Below, one piece after another: positions 1 to 7,024 of a DNA stretch of 14,939 nt (its first letter is position 1; each line of letters opens with the position of its first letter). The DNA lies in the NCBI GenBank assembly GCA_910579755.1, contig CAJTVB010000032.1:23485-38423 (forward strand), in the 5' to 3' direction. The stretch is from an uncultured Acetatifactor sp. (lineage in GTDB: Bacteria > Bacillota > Clostridia > Lachnospirales > Lachnospiraceae). The translations under genes and the position numbers were made by a program. The notes under the pieces are model-generated. The model worked only from the letters and a program-made list of their open reading frames with translations. It was not told the origin of the DNA and made no database searches.

Positions 1-4
1 TAAA

Positions 5-1291
5 ATGAGCGAATATACGTTGAAGAAAAGTGAACAGGAAGAACTGGAGAAATTATATAATATAGCAAAGGAACAAGACAATTCCATAAATTTAAATTTA
101 GTCTATATGACTATGAAATTGACAGATGAAAATTACGATGAGATTATGAATTTTTTCTTGGAACGGGGTATCTCAATGATTCAAGATGACGTTGAGCCGG
201 ATGTAACCGCATATGCTTGCGAAGGAGAGAAAATCAGACCTTTTGATCCTTCGAAGATTGATATTACCATGAAGCCCCTGACGTTGGATTCATTATTAAA
301 ACGGATACAAAAGGGAGAAATAGAATTTGATTCTTCTTTTCAAAGGAAAGCGGGGTTGTGGGATAAAAAACAAAAAAGCCAGCTAATAGAATCTATTTTC
401 TTGCGGATTCCGTTACCCGCATTTTATTTTGATGCTTCGGATGAAGACAAATGGCTGGTTATTGATGGGCTGCAACGAGTGACAACTTTAAAGCAATTTA
501 TAGTAGATAAAGATTTTAGCTTACAGGAAATGGAATTTTTCCCGGAATTAAACGGATGCGTATATGATCAGCTTCCAAGAGCCTTTCAGAGAAGAATTGA
601 TGAAACAGTAATCAATGTTTATCTGGTAAATCCGTCCACACCAGATAATGTAAAATATAACATATTCAAGCGAATTAATACAGGGGGGCTTGCATTGGAG
701 GCGCAGGAAATCAGAAATGCATTATTTCAAGGGAATGCGACTCGGTTCCTGCAAGATTGTGCGGCACTGCCATGTTTTGTGGCGGCTACAGGCGGGAGTG
801 TAAAGAGTGAGAGGATGCTGGATCGGGAATTTGTACTTCGGTATGTTTCGTTTTGTTATCTGGACTTAAATCAATATTCCGGAAATATTGATGAGTTTCT
901 CAATGAGGGAATGAAGTATTTAAATCATGCTGCAAAAGGAGAATTGGAAGAGATAGAAAAAGAATTTACGAATGTGATGTATAATATGCATAATCTGATG
1001 GAAAAAAATACGTTCAGGAAGATATGTTATGATGGCCGCAGACGCCCTATTAACAAGGTTATTTATGAATCATGGTGTTATGTAATAAAGAATTTGTCCC
1101 AAGCAGAAGTGAATAAGCTGATTAAAAACAAAGATGAGGTGCAAAAGAAATATATGGATCTGTGTGAGAGCTCAGACTATTTAAAATTTTTGAAAGCATC
1201 GGATAAAAAGGCTGTATATTTACGAATTGATTGCGTAATGTCTCTTGTAAAAGGTGTATTGGAGAATATTGAAAATGATAAAGCAGATTAG
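5..1291 (+). CDS. DUF262 (GmrS/ParB-like) protein, candidate defence component
   Basis: A 428-aa protein. Residues about 95-270 form a DUF262 domain. The hallmark motifs are FQRK...W (F112, Q113, R114, W119), DGLQR (154-158) and FKRINTGG...QEIRNA (221-239). DUF262 is the fold of the GmrS half of GmrSD-type modification-dependent restriction enzymes; its ParB/sulfiredoxin-like core binds NTP and can act in DNA cleavage. The DUF1524 (HNH, GmrD) partner domain is absent, since the protein ends in a helical segment. Residues about 10-65 (LTDENYDEIMNFFLERGI) look like sigma-70 region 1.1. The ATG at base 5 follows a TAA at 1-3; the ribosome binding site lies outside the window, so a longer form cannot be excluded. 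The 3' end overlaps the next gene by 17 bp, showing an operon. The DUF262 call is firm; a defence role is inferred from the family and neighbours. Confidence 0.88.
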   Translation: MSEYTLKKSEQEELEKLYNIAKEQDNSINLNLVYMTMKLTDENYDEIMNFFLERGISMIQDDVEPDVTAYACEGEKIRPFDPSKIDITMKPLTLDSLLKRIQKGEIEFDSSFQRKAGLWDKKQKSQLIESIFLRIPLPAFYFDASDEDKWLVIDGLQRVTTLKQFIVDKDFSLQEMEFFPELNGCVYDQLPRAFQRRIDETVINVYLVNPSTPDNVKYNIFKRINTGGLALEAQEIRNALFQGNATRFLQDCAALPCFVAATGGSVKSERMLDREFVLRYVSFCYLDLNQYSGNIDEFLNEGMKYLNHAAKGELEEIEKEFTNVMYNMHNLMEKNTFRKICYDGRRRPINKVIYESWCYVIKNLSQAEVNKLIKNKDEVQKKYMDLCESSDYLKFLKASDKKAVYLRIDCVMSLVKGVLENIENDKAD

Positions 1292-2375
1292 TGTTGAGAA
1301 TTTTAAATGTTTTGAGGAAATGTCTGTAGAGTGCAGGGAGTTAAATCTGTTTACAGGAGTGAACGGCATGGGAAAGTCCACCGTGATACAGGCATTACTC
1401 TTGTTTCGGCAAACGTATGAGAGAAATAAGCAAGGGTTGAATAATCCTGTGATTCTGAACGGCCGTTATATAAGTTTGGGAAAGATAAAAGATATTTCAT
1501 ATTGGTATAAAAAAGATGAAGATATTCATTTGACAGTGAAAGAAGATGGGCTGGGAAGCTGGATATGCCATTATAGTGAGAAAGATCAGGCATTATTGAT
1601 GGAATGCCATGCGGTGGCTCATGGAGACGGGCTGGCAGGAGATGGCTTTGAATATATTTCTGCTGAGAGACTTGGTCCCAGAAGATATTACGATGATTTA
1701 GGAGAAGAGCGTTATACTCCCACACAGATAGGGAGTAAGGGGGAATATGCTGTTTCATGCCTTTATTCATTAGGAAGTGATTCGGATTTTAAGGTTTATG
1801 ATAATATGAAAAATCCCGGCGAAAGTAGTGAACGGTTGGAACTACAGGTTAATGCGTGGATGTCTGAAATCTCGCCAGGCATCAGGATAAAGGCAATACC
1901 TAATATGGATTCTGATGTGATGGGGCTGCGATATTCTCAGCCGAGCATTATGGGAGAAGAGTCGGCAAATGCGGTAAACATGGGATTTGGCGTATCTTAT
2001 GTGCTGCCTGTCATAATTGCTTTACTTAAGGCCAGAAAAGGCGACTTATTGATACTTGAGAATCCCGAGGCGCATATTCATCCGAAAGGACAGAGACAGA
2101 TAGGGGAATTGATTGCGAGGGCGGCATCAAATGGCATTCAAGTTGTTTTGGAAACACACAGCGATCACATTTTAAATGGAATCAGGCTTTCTGTAAAGCA
2201 TGGGCAGATTCGACCAGATCAGGTAAAATTGAATTATTTTTATATCTATGAAGACAATACTGGAATGATAAAACATGATATGACATCGCCGGAAATTCTT
2301 TCGGATGGAAGTCTGTCTAATTGGCCGGATGGCTTTTTCGATGAATGGGATAAAGCAGTAGATGCACTATTTTAA
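1275..2375 (+). CDS. AAA ATPase, ABC/SMC-like (DUF3696/AAA_15 type)
   Basis: A 366-aa ATPase. Visible motifs are an N-terminal ISVENFKCF strand, Walker A GVNGMGKS (residues 28-35), a Walker B-like LLILENPEAHIHP (about 258-270, Glu265 as likely catalytic base) and an H-loop ETHSDHILNGIR (from 293). The ENPEAHxHP/THSDH pairing is typical of the OLD/RecF-like group that includes DUF3696 proteins and resembles the ATPases of Septu (PtuA) and Gabija. No TOPRIM nuclease domain follows; the protein stops soon after the H-loop. I chose ATG 1275 because GGAG (1261-1264) lies 10 nt upstream and homology begins at MIKQISVENF; an in-frame ATG at 1254 would add seven unconserved residues. It overlaps the DUF262 gene by 17 bp. 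It probably senses a trigger or powers the partner nuclease. The ATPase identity is firm; its role is inferred. Confidence 0.9.
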   Translation: MIKQISVENFKCFEEMSVECRELNLFTGVNGMGKSTVIQALLLFRQTYERNKQGLNNPVILNGRYISLGKIKDISYWYKKDEDIHLTVKEDGLGSWICHYSEKDQALLMECHAVAHGDGLAGDGFEYISAERLGPRRYYDDLGEERYTPTQIGSKGEYAVSCLYSLGSDSDFKVYDNMKNPGESSERLELQVNAWMSEISPGIRIKAIPNMDSDVMGLRYSQPSIMGEESANAVNMGFGVSYVLPVIIALLKARKGDLLILENPEAHIHPKGQRQIGELIARAASNGIQVVLETHSDHILNGIRLSVKHGQIRPDQVKLNYFYIYEDNTGMIKHDMTSPEILSDGSLSNWPDGFFDEWDKAVDALF

Positions 2376-2393
2376 ATTGGAGATATAATACAT

Positions 2394-3329
2394 ATGATAT
2401 TGAATGAATTATCAATTCAAGGGAATAATATGAACCGCGAGGAAATGAATCATGCTATCAGTCATTTCTTAAAGGTTTGTCAGAAACTGTTTCATGAAAA
2501 AGGTGATCCCAATTTTTTCTATACCACGGAATTGCTGACAAAAGAGTTGATATCAGGTTATACAATTCACGATTGGCTTAAGAGTTCTGAAGTCTCACAA
2601 CAGGAAAAGGCTTTTTTTCGGATGATTATTAACAGAAAACAATTGATTAAAGGAACGGATTTCCTGGGAAGTGAATTGATAGTTGAAGTTGGGAATGGTG
2701 AAAAAATCAGTGCTGTTGGCTGTTTGGCGGCATACGAATCTGAGAGTTATGTTGTCAGCATGAATACATCACTCTTATGGCGGGCGGATCAGATTGCCGG
2801 AACTTACGTGACATTGGAACAAGATGACAGGCAGGTATCTATAGTAAATTGCTGTTTTGAGGAACAGTTGTATTCTTTAAGAGAAAAAGAAAAAAGCAGA
2901 ACTAAGCTGATGGTATCTTCTGGGAAGGAATTGTGGGAAAAGAGGGAACTGCTTTATCCGCATTTGCGCTTTTGTGATAGTGTTAAAGAGCAATTGGGCG
3001 AGGCAAGAATTTCACTTCATATTCAGATGATAATGGAGCGGCTTCAGTTATTGGAGGATTATTTTAAGGATTTTGATGGGCGATTTGATAAGAATGATGT
3101 AGGGTATCGTTGTCGTGGCGAGTCGGAAACTGTGGAAAAAAGTAATGATTTGCGTAGATTGAGGGTGTTCAAAACTCCATATGGAAAAGAAGAATTTTTT
3201 GGCTGGCACATCAGTTTTGCAGGAAACTTTCCGGGAAGAATCCATTTTATCCCGGATGCAGAGCATAGATTGGGTATTGTGGGATACATAGGAAAGCATT
3301 TACCAACAGGTAAGTTTTCTACAATTTAA
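2394..3329 (+). CDS. Unrecognised protein, third gene of candidate defence cassette
   Basis: A 311-aa protein (299 aa if translation starts at ATG 2430). I do not recognise the family. It is soluble, with no signal peptide or membrane segment. The N-terminal third is helical and charged, followed by a beta-rich stretch (about 90-165). A helical spacer (about 170-235) contains repeated Glu/Lys. The C-terminal tail is conserved-looking and aromatic/basic: WHISFAG, GRIHF, then GYIGKHLPT and KF at the very end, as in a small globular domain with several His/Arg that could be catalytic. Two starts are possible: 2394 (GGAG at 2379-2382, 11 nt away) and 2430 (AAGGG at 2419-2423, 6 nt away, the better spacing). 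It lies 18 bp after the ATPase gene with no terminator between them, so it is probably co-transcribed as effector or partner. No function can be assigned from sequence alone. Confidence 0.75.
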   Translation: MILNELSIQGNNMNREEMNHAISHFLKVCQKLFHEKGDPNFFYTTELLTKELISGYTIHDWLKSSEVSQQEKAFFRMIINRKQLIKGTDFLGSELIVEVGNGEKISAVGCLAAYESESYVVSMNTSLLWRADQIAGTYVTLEQDDRQVSIVNCCFEEQLYSLREKEKSRTKLMVSSGKELWEKRELLYPHLRFCDSVKEQLGEARISLHIQMIMERLQLLEDYFKDFDGRFDKNDVGYRCRGESETVEKSNDLRRLRVFKTPYGKEEFFGWHISFAGNFPGRIHFIPDAEHRLGIVGYIGKHLPTGKFSTI

Positions 3330-3333
3330 AGTT

Positions 3334-3753
3334 ATGTATGGCTTGACACGAGCTGAGGGCCATATAATCGGTAATCATACATACAGTCACATCCAACTGA
3401 CTAAAAACAATCGGGAGAAGTTTAAGGAAGAACTGATCAAAACCAATGAAATCCTGAAGGAGATCACCGGGGAGGAAGTACAGTATGTGCGGCCTCCCTA
3501 TGGATCGTGGGACAAAAGCTTTGAGAAGGAGCTGAATGTGTTTCCGGTGCTCTGGACGGTGGATCCTCTGGACTGGTGCTCAAAAAACGTAAACTGTATC
3601 ACGTAAAAGATTGTCAGCAAGACCGGGGAGAATGATATTATTTTGATGCATAACTACTGTGATACGTCGGTGACGGCGGCGCTGAAGGCAATAGACGAGC
3701 TGTTGGAGGAGGGGTATACTTTTGTGACAGTGGAGGAGATTTTGTTTGATTAA
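3334..3753 (+). pseudogene. Polysaccharide deacetylase (NodB) C-terminal remnant
   Basis: From about 3349 the frame encodes the back half of a NodB/carbohydrate-esterase-4 deacetylase. It has GNHTYSH (HxxxH metal-binding motif 2), RPPYG (motif 3), WTVDPLDW (motif 4) and, after a stop, IILMH (motif 5), ending in TFVTVEEILFD and TAA at 3751-3753. The N-terminal half with the TFDDGP motif is missing; only unrelated cassette sequence lies upstream. An in-frame TAA at 3604-3606 (likely from an AAA lysine codon) interrupts it before motif 5, and reading continues in the same frame afterwards. The fragment is therefore doubly inactivated. Such enzymes normally deacetylate peptidoglycan or exopolysaccharide outside the cell. 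Loss of the 5' end right at the cassette boundary suggests a junction created by insertion or deletion. Confidence 0.88.
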
Positions 3754-3980
3754 TTGACGGGTTTTATGGGTTATGATGAGGTGTGGGGATGCATTTGAAG
3801 ATTGTGATACAAAATTGATTTTGAGTATTTTCATTTTGGCTCATTTGGTTTATCATAAGGTCAGCCCTCTTCTCTGTATGGTAACGGTTGTGGCGATTTT
3901 ATTATGAAAGCAATCAGGTCAGATTATACCAGGCGGATTATTTGTGAGTATGGCGAAAAGATTGCCGGAAAGGAGAAGAT
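3754..3980. other. Gene-free gap between two pseudogenes
   Basis: About 227 bases without a convincing gene. A 30-codon open frame at 3904-3996 (MKAIRSDYTR...) overlaps the next gene's start and has no recognisable relatives. An AGGAG at 3971-3975 serves the ATPase pseudogene start at 3981. I see no convincing promoter, hairpin or repeat. Confidence 0.5.
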
Positions 3981-4651
3981 ATGCCAAGGACAGTGAGTAT
4001 TGGATGTCAGGATTTTGAAAAGCTGAGGGTACGCAATAATTTTTATGTGGACAAGACTGCATTTATTCCCGCGAGCAATGAGGAAAATAGCCATGCTTGC
4101 ATGGGTATTTGACGAATGCCGCGAGGGTCAATACCCCGCCCCTTGGGGCGCTTCAATTTTCATGCCCCGCTGCTTGCGGCGGGGTGATTGACTAAAGAAT
4201 GGTGGGAAGCGGATGATGAGGTAACGCTGATTACCCGGCCCAGACGTTTCGGAAAGACGCTGACCATGAGCATGCTGGAAAAATTTTTTTCAGTGGAGTA
4301 TGCCGGGCGCAGTGACCTGTTTGAGGGGCTGGATATCTGGAAGGAAGAAAAATACCGCAAGCTGCAGGGTACATATCCTGTGATCTTTATCAGCCTTGCT
4401 CCTGTGAAATGGGTAGATATGATATTATGATAGAACCCAAGAAAGCAGAGGCGGCTGCTTTTATTATTGAATTCAAGGTAGTCCATGCGAAACGGAAAGA
4501 AACTCTGGAGGATGGAGTCAAAGCCGCGCTGCAGCAGATTGAGGAGAAGCGTTATGAAGCTGTGCTGCTGAGCAAGGGAATAGCCCCGGAACAGATCAGG
4601 AAGTATGGATTTGCCTTTGAGGGGAGCCAGGTGCTGATTGGGAGGGCGTAA
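3981..4651 (+). pseudogene. DUF1703-type AAA-ATPase/PD-(D/E)XK protein, broken
   Basis: Three pieces of one gene are recognisable. Bases 3981-4067 encode MPRTVSIGCQDFEKLR and FYVDKTAFI, the standard start of these ATPases, with AGGAG 5 nt upstream. Bases 4194-4408 resume exactly (KEWWEADDEVTLITRPRRFGKT, with the RPRRFGKT P-loop) after a 126-bp insertion that adds a stop at 4110-4112. From about 4409 the reading frame changes and the text jumps to the C-terminal nuclease-like domain (GRYDIMIEP, FIIEFKV, LQQIEEKRYEA, RKYGFAFEG), ending at 4651. Several hundred residues between the ATPase and nuclease parts are deleted. Intact members are about 500-580 aa, occur in many copies in Clostridia and Bacteroidetes, and have no settled function. 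This copy cannot make the native protein. Confidence 0.9.
4068..4193. repeat. 126-bp hairpin-rich insertion (MITE/REP-like element)
   Basis: This segment interrupts the DUF1703 ATPase coding sequence between codons for FI and KEWW. Its length is divisible by three but it contains stops. It is almost entirely made of hairpins. CCATGC-TT-GCATGG is at 4091-4104. GGGTATTTGAC pairs with GTCAATACCC (4103-4113 with 4127-4136, one bulge). CGCCCC-TT-GGGGCG is at 4137-4150. CCCCGC...GCGGGG-like is at 4165-4184. CCGCGAG occurs twice (4069-4075, 4119-4125). No open reading frame is present, so it would be non-autonomous. A REP/PATE-type derivative of an IS200/IS605 element is plausible, but the parent is not identified. 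Boundaries are inferred from the resumed protein homology and may be off by a few bases. Confidence 0.7.
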
Positions 4652-4715
4652 AGGCTCATTAATTGCTTATTTTGGAAGAATAAGCGAGGAAAACGGGAAT
4701 GAATATAAACGGTGT

Positions 4716-4720
4716 GGAGG
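4716..4720 (+). promoter_or_regulatory. Ribosome binding site deciding the GH127 start
   Basis: GGAGG lies 5 nt upstream of ATG 4726. An in-frame ATG at 4699 has only GAGGA (4686-4690) upstream, and would add nine residues not typical of the family. The 4726 start is preferred. Confidence 0.6.
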
Positions 4721-4725
4721 TAAAT

Positions 4726-6747
4726 ATGGATACGAAAATGTACAGCAGACCTTTGTCTTTGAAGGATGTAAATATTACAGACGAGTTCTGGAAAAACGAA
4801 ATGGAACTGATCAGGAAGGAAGTGATTCCTTATCAGTGGGAAGCGCTGAACGACAGGGTTCCGGATGCTGCGCCCAGCTTTTGTATGCGCAACTTTAAAG
4901 TCGCAGGGAAAATGAACCGTGAGAAAAAGGAAAAAGGGGAGGCGTTTCAGGAACCTGTGTATTCTTTCCGGGGATTTGAGGCATTGCCGGAAGACCCGGG
5001 GCATCTGGAGGATCGATTTTATGGTTTTGTTTTCCAGGACAGTGATTTTTCGAAATGGATTGAAGCAGTGGGATATTCCCTGACACAGTGTCCGGACCCG
5101 GAGCTGGAGCGGATAGCTGACGAGGCGATAGATATCGTCTGTGCCGCCCAGCAGGAAGACGGGTATTTGGATACCTATTATATCATCAATGGAAAAGATA
5201 AGATATTTTCTAATCTTCGGGATCACCATGAACTGTATTGTTTCGGCCATTTGGCGGAAGGCGCGGTTTCCTATTGGCAGGCAACCGGAAAAGATAAATT
5301 ATTGAAGGCCGCAGAGCAGTTTGCGGATTACATTGCAGATTATTTCGGGCCAAAGGAAGGTCAATGCAAAGGGTATCCCGGACATGAGATTGCAGAGATG
5401 GCATTAGTCCGGCTGTATGAAGCGACAGGTAACAGGAAATACCTGGAGCTGAGCCGTTTTTTTATTGATGAGAGGGGGAAGCGCCCATATTATTTTGACC
5501 GGGAGCATTCAATACAGGGGAAAGAGGATGAGCTTCGATATGCCTATCAGCAGGCGCATTTGCCGGTAAGGCAGCAGAACGAGGCGGTGGGCCATGCGGT
5601 ACGTGCCGTTTATCTGTATTCCGGCATGGCGGATATTGCCCGTCTGACAGGGGATGAGACCCTGTATAAGGCATGTGTGAATCTGTGGAACAGCATTACC
5701 GGGGAAAAAATGTATATCACCGGAGGGATTGGTGCGACACATCTGGGAGAAGCATTTTCTTTCCCGTATGATTTGCCGAATGATACAGCTTATGCGGAGA
5801 CATGTGCTTCCATAGGACTGGTATTCTTTGCAAGACGGATGTTGGAGATTGACCCGGATGCAAGGTATGCCGACGTGATGGAGCGTGCGCTTTATAATGG
5901 TATTCTGAGCGGCATGTCGCTGGATGGGAAGAGCTTCTTTTATGTCAATCCGCTGGAGTCGGTGCCGGAGGCCTGCCATAAGGATGAGCGTAAGTTCCAT
6001 GTAAAGCCCGTGCGTCAGAAATGGTTCGGCTGTGCCTGCTGTCCCCCGAATCTTGCCCGCCTGGTATCTTCGGTTGGTTCTTATGCGTTTACGGAAAATG
6101 AGGATACCTTGTTCGTGCATCTCTATGTGGGCAGTATACTGACAAAAAGAGTAGGGGAAGAGGCTGTGGACGTTCAGATCACATCTTCGCTTCCGTGGAG
6201 CGGAGAGGCAGAGATACGGGTGCGGGCAAAGGGAAGCTCTTTCCGGCTGGCGCTGCGGATTCCGGACTGGTGTGAAGGATACCGGATAAGCGGCCTGCAG
6301 GATGCAGATATGAAAGAGGAAAAGGGATATCTGTATGTGGAAAAGGAATGGGAGGAAGAAGAATGCCTGAAGCTTGTCTTTCCGATGAAAGTAAGGCTGA
6401 TCAAGGCGGATCCGCGTGTGCGGGAAAACGTGGGCAAGGCAGCCGTTACAAAGGGGCCGATCGTATATTGTTTGGAGGAGGCCGATAATGGGAAAAACCT
6501 GCATTTGTTGAGCGTAAGCAGTAAATCAGCGCCAGAGACGGAAGACATGTCTGTAGAAGATACTGTAGTGAAAGCAGTGCTGATGGACGGATTTCGGACA
6601 GAACCTGATACAAAAGAACTTTACAGTACTTATACGCCGCCCAAAAAAGAACAGGTGCGGTTAAAGTATGTACCATATTATGTATGGGCAAACCGTGGAG
6701 AAAATGAAATGCAGGTGTGGACAAGGGTAGAGGAATATAAAATATAG
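4726..6747 (+). CDS. GH127 beta-L-arabinofuranosidase-like glycoside hydrolase
   Basis: A 673-aa protein, close to Bifidobacterium HypBA1 (658 aa), the GH127 founder that removes beta-L-arabinofuranose from arabino-oligosaccharides. The N-terminus has RPLSLKDVNITDEFW. An (alpha/alpha)6-barrel core carries AAQQEDGYLDTYY and GHAVRAVYLYSGMAD. The active site is complete by motif and spacing. Glu342 (GEAF) matches the HypBA1 acid/base Glu322. Glu358 and Cys360 (AYAETCAS) match Zn ligands Glu338 and Cys340. Cys438 and Cys439 (FGCACCPPN) match nucleophile Cys417 and ligand Cys418. Beta-sandwich regions follow (SLPWSGEAEIRVR, LRIPDWC). No signal peptide is seen, so it acts in the cytoplasm on imported oligosaccharides. 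The neighbouring isomerase, symporter and rhamnosidase genes fit a pectin or arabinan-derived substrate. It might instead belong to a sister family (GH146-like), but length and motifs favour GH127. Confidence 0.93.
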   Translation: MDTKMYSRPLSLKDVNITDEFWKNEMELIRKEVIPYQWEALNDRVPDAAPSFCMRNFKVAGKMNREKKEKGEAFQEPVYSFRGFEALPEDPGHLEDRFYGFVFQDSDFSKWIEAVGYSLTQCPDPELERIADEAIDIVCAAQQEDGYLDTYYIINGKDKIFSNLRDHHELYCFGHLAEGAVSYWQATGKDKLLKAAEQFADYIADYFGPKEGQCKGYPGHEIAEMALVRLYEATGNRKYLELSRFFIDERGKRPYYFDREHSIQGKEDELRYAYQQAHLPVRQQNEAVGHAVRAVYLYSGMADIARLTGDETLYKACVNLWNSITGEKMYITGGIGATHLGEAFSFPYDLPNDTAYAETCASIGLVFFARRMLEIDPDARYADVMERALYNGILSGMSLDGKSFFYVNPLESVPEACHKDERKFHVKPVRQKWFGCACCPPNLARLVSSVGSYAFTENEDTLFVHLYVGSILTKRVGEEAVDVQITSSLPWSGEAEIRVRAKGSSFRLALRIPDWCEGYRISGLQDADMKEEKGYLYVEKEWEEEECLKLVFPMKVRLIKADPRVRENVGKAAVTKGPIVYCLEEADNGKNLHLLSVSSKSAPETEDMSVEDTVVKAVLMDGFRTEPDTKELYSTYTPPKKEQVRLKYVPYYVWANRGENEMQVWTRVEEYKI

Positions 6748-6784
6748 TATCTTTAGGGGGAGAATTTATAGGGAAGGACGTGAG

Positions 6785-6993
6785 GGTCAATAATGCCCGG
6801 GGCTGGCTGTCCGGAAAAATCGGAGCCTTTTGCGATAGCCGCGGTATTTCAGGATTTCTCTGTATTTTCCTTTCCTGTGGGCGAGAATGTACTCATATCA
6901 CCAGGCTTTTTTCGGAGACGGGAGTGGAATTTTCAGGAGGAGAAAGACAACAGCTTGGAATTGCAAGAGCGGCTTATCAAGCGGCAGCCGCCG
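6785..6993 (+). pseudogene. ABC transporter ATPase remnant
   Basis: Two hallmarks of an ABC ATPase appear in different frames. One frame has a Q-loop region, AAVFQDFSVFSFPVGENV (about 6838-6891). After a frame change comes the signature segment GVEFSGGERQQLGIARAAYQ (about 6921-6980), matching the LSGGQ motif and following helix. The Walker A upstream and the Walker B (ILDEPTA) expected just downstream are missing, and the Q-loop-to-signature distance is far too short. This is therefore a deleted, frameshifted relic of a fused permease-ATPase exporter. The boundaries are approximate. It is not expected to make a product. Confidence 0.7.
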
Positions 6994-7010
6994 GATTGAA
7001 AATCCGGCGG
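6988..7010. repeat. Perfect 10-bp inverted repeat (stable hairpin)
   Basis: CCGCCGGATT-GAA-AATCCGGCGG forms a perfect stem with a 3-nt loop between the ABC remnant and the 3' end of the minus-strand isomerase gene. It lies 15 bases past the isomerase stop. An A6 run on the + strand (7014-7019) puts U's before, not after, the hairpin in the isomerase transcript, and no U tract follows on the + strand either. It is therefore not a canonical intrinsic terminator, though it may protect or end the isomerase mRNA. Confidence 0.6.
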
Positions 7011-7024
7011 GCGAAAAAAGGAGC

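Noticed and set aside
1351..1770. 139-codon open frame on the minus strand inside the ATPase gene
   Set aside because: It is antisense to a gene with clear Walker motifs; no ribosome binding site or recognisable family.
3904..3996. Small 30-codon open frame upstream of the DUF1703 pseudogene
   Set aside because: No recognisable relatives; overlaps the next start; too short to support.
4068..4193. CRISPR-like array, considered because of repeated hairpins
   Set aside because: The hairpins differ in sequence and spacing; there are no identical repeats with regular spacers and no cas genes.
4665..4685. Hairpin GCTTATT/AATAAGC before GH127
   Set aside because: A 7-bp AT-rich stem with a 7-nt loop and no T tract; too weak to call.
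5509..6504. 331-codon minus-strand open frame within GH127
   Set aside because: The composition is that of an antisense shadow of a well-conserved enzyme; no protein family is recognisable.
6988..7010. Intrinsic terminator for the isomerase gene
   Set aside because: The U-tract would come before the hairpin in that transcript and none follows it; kept only as a hairpin.
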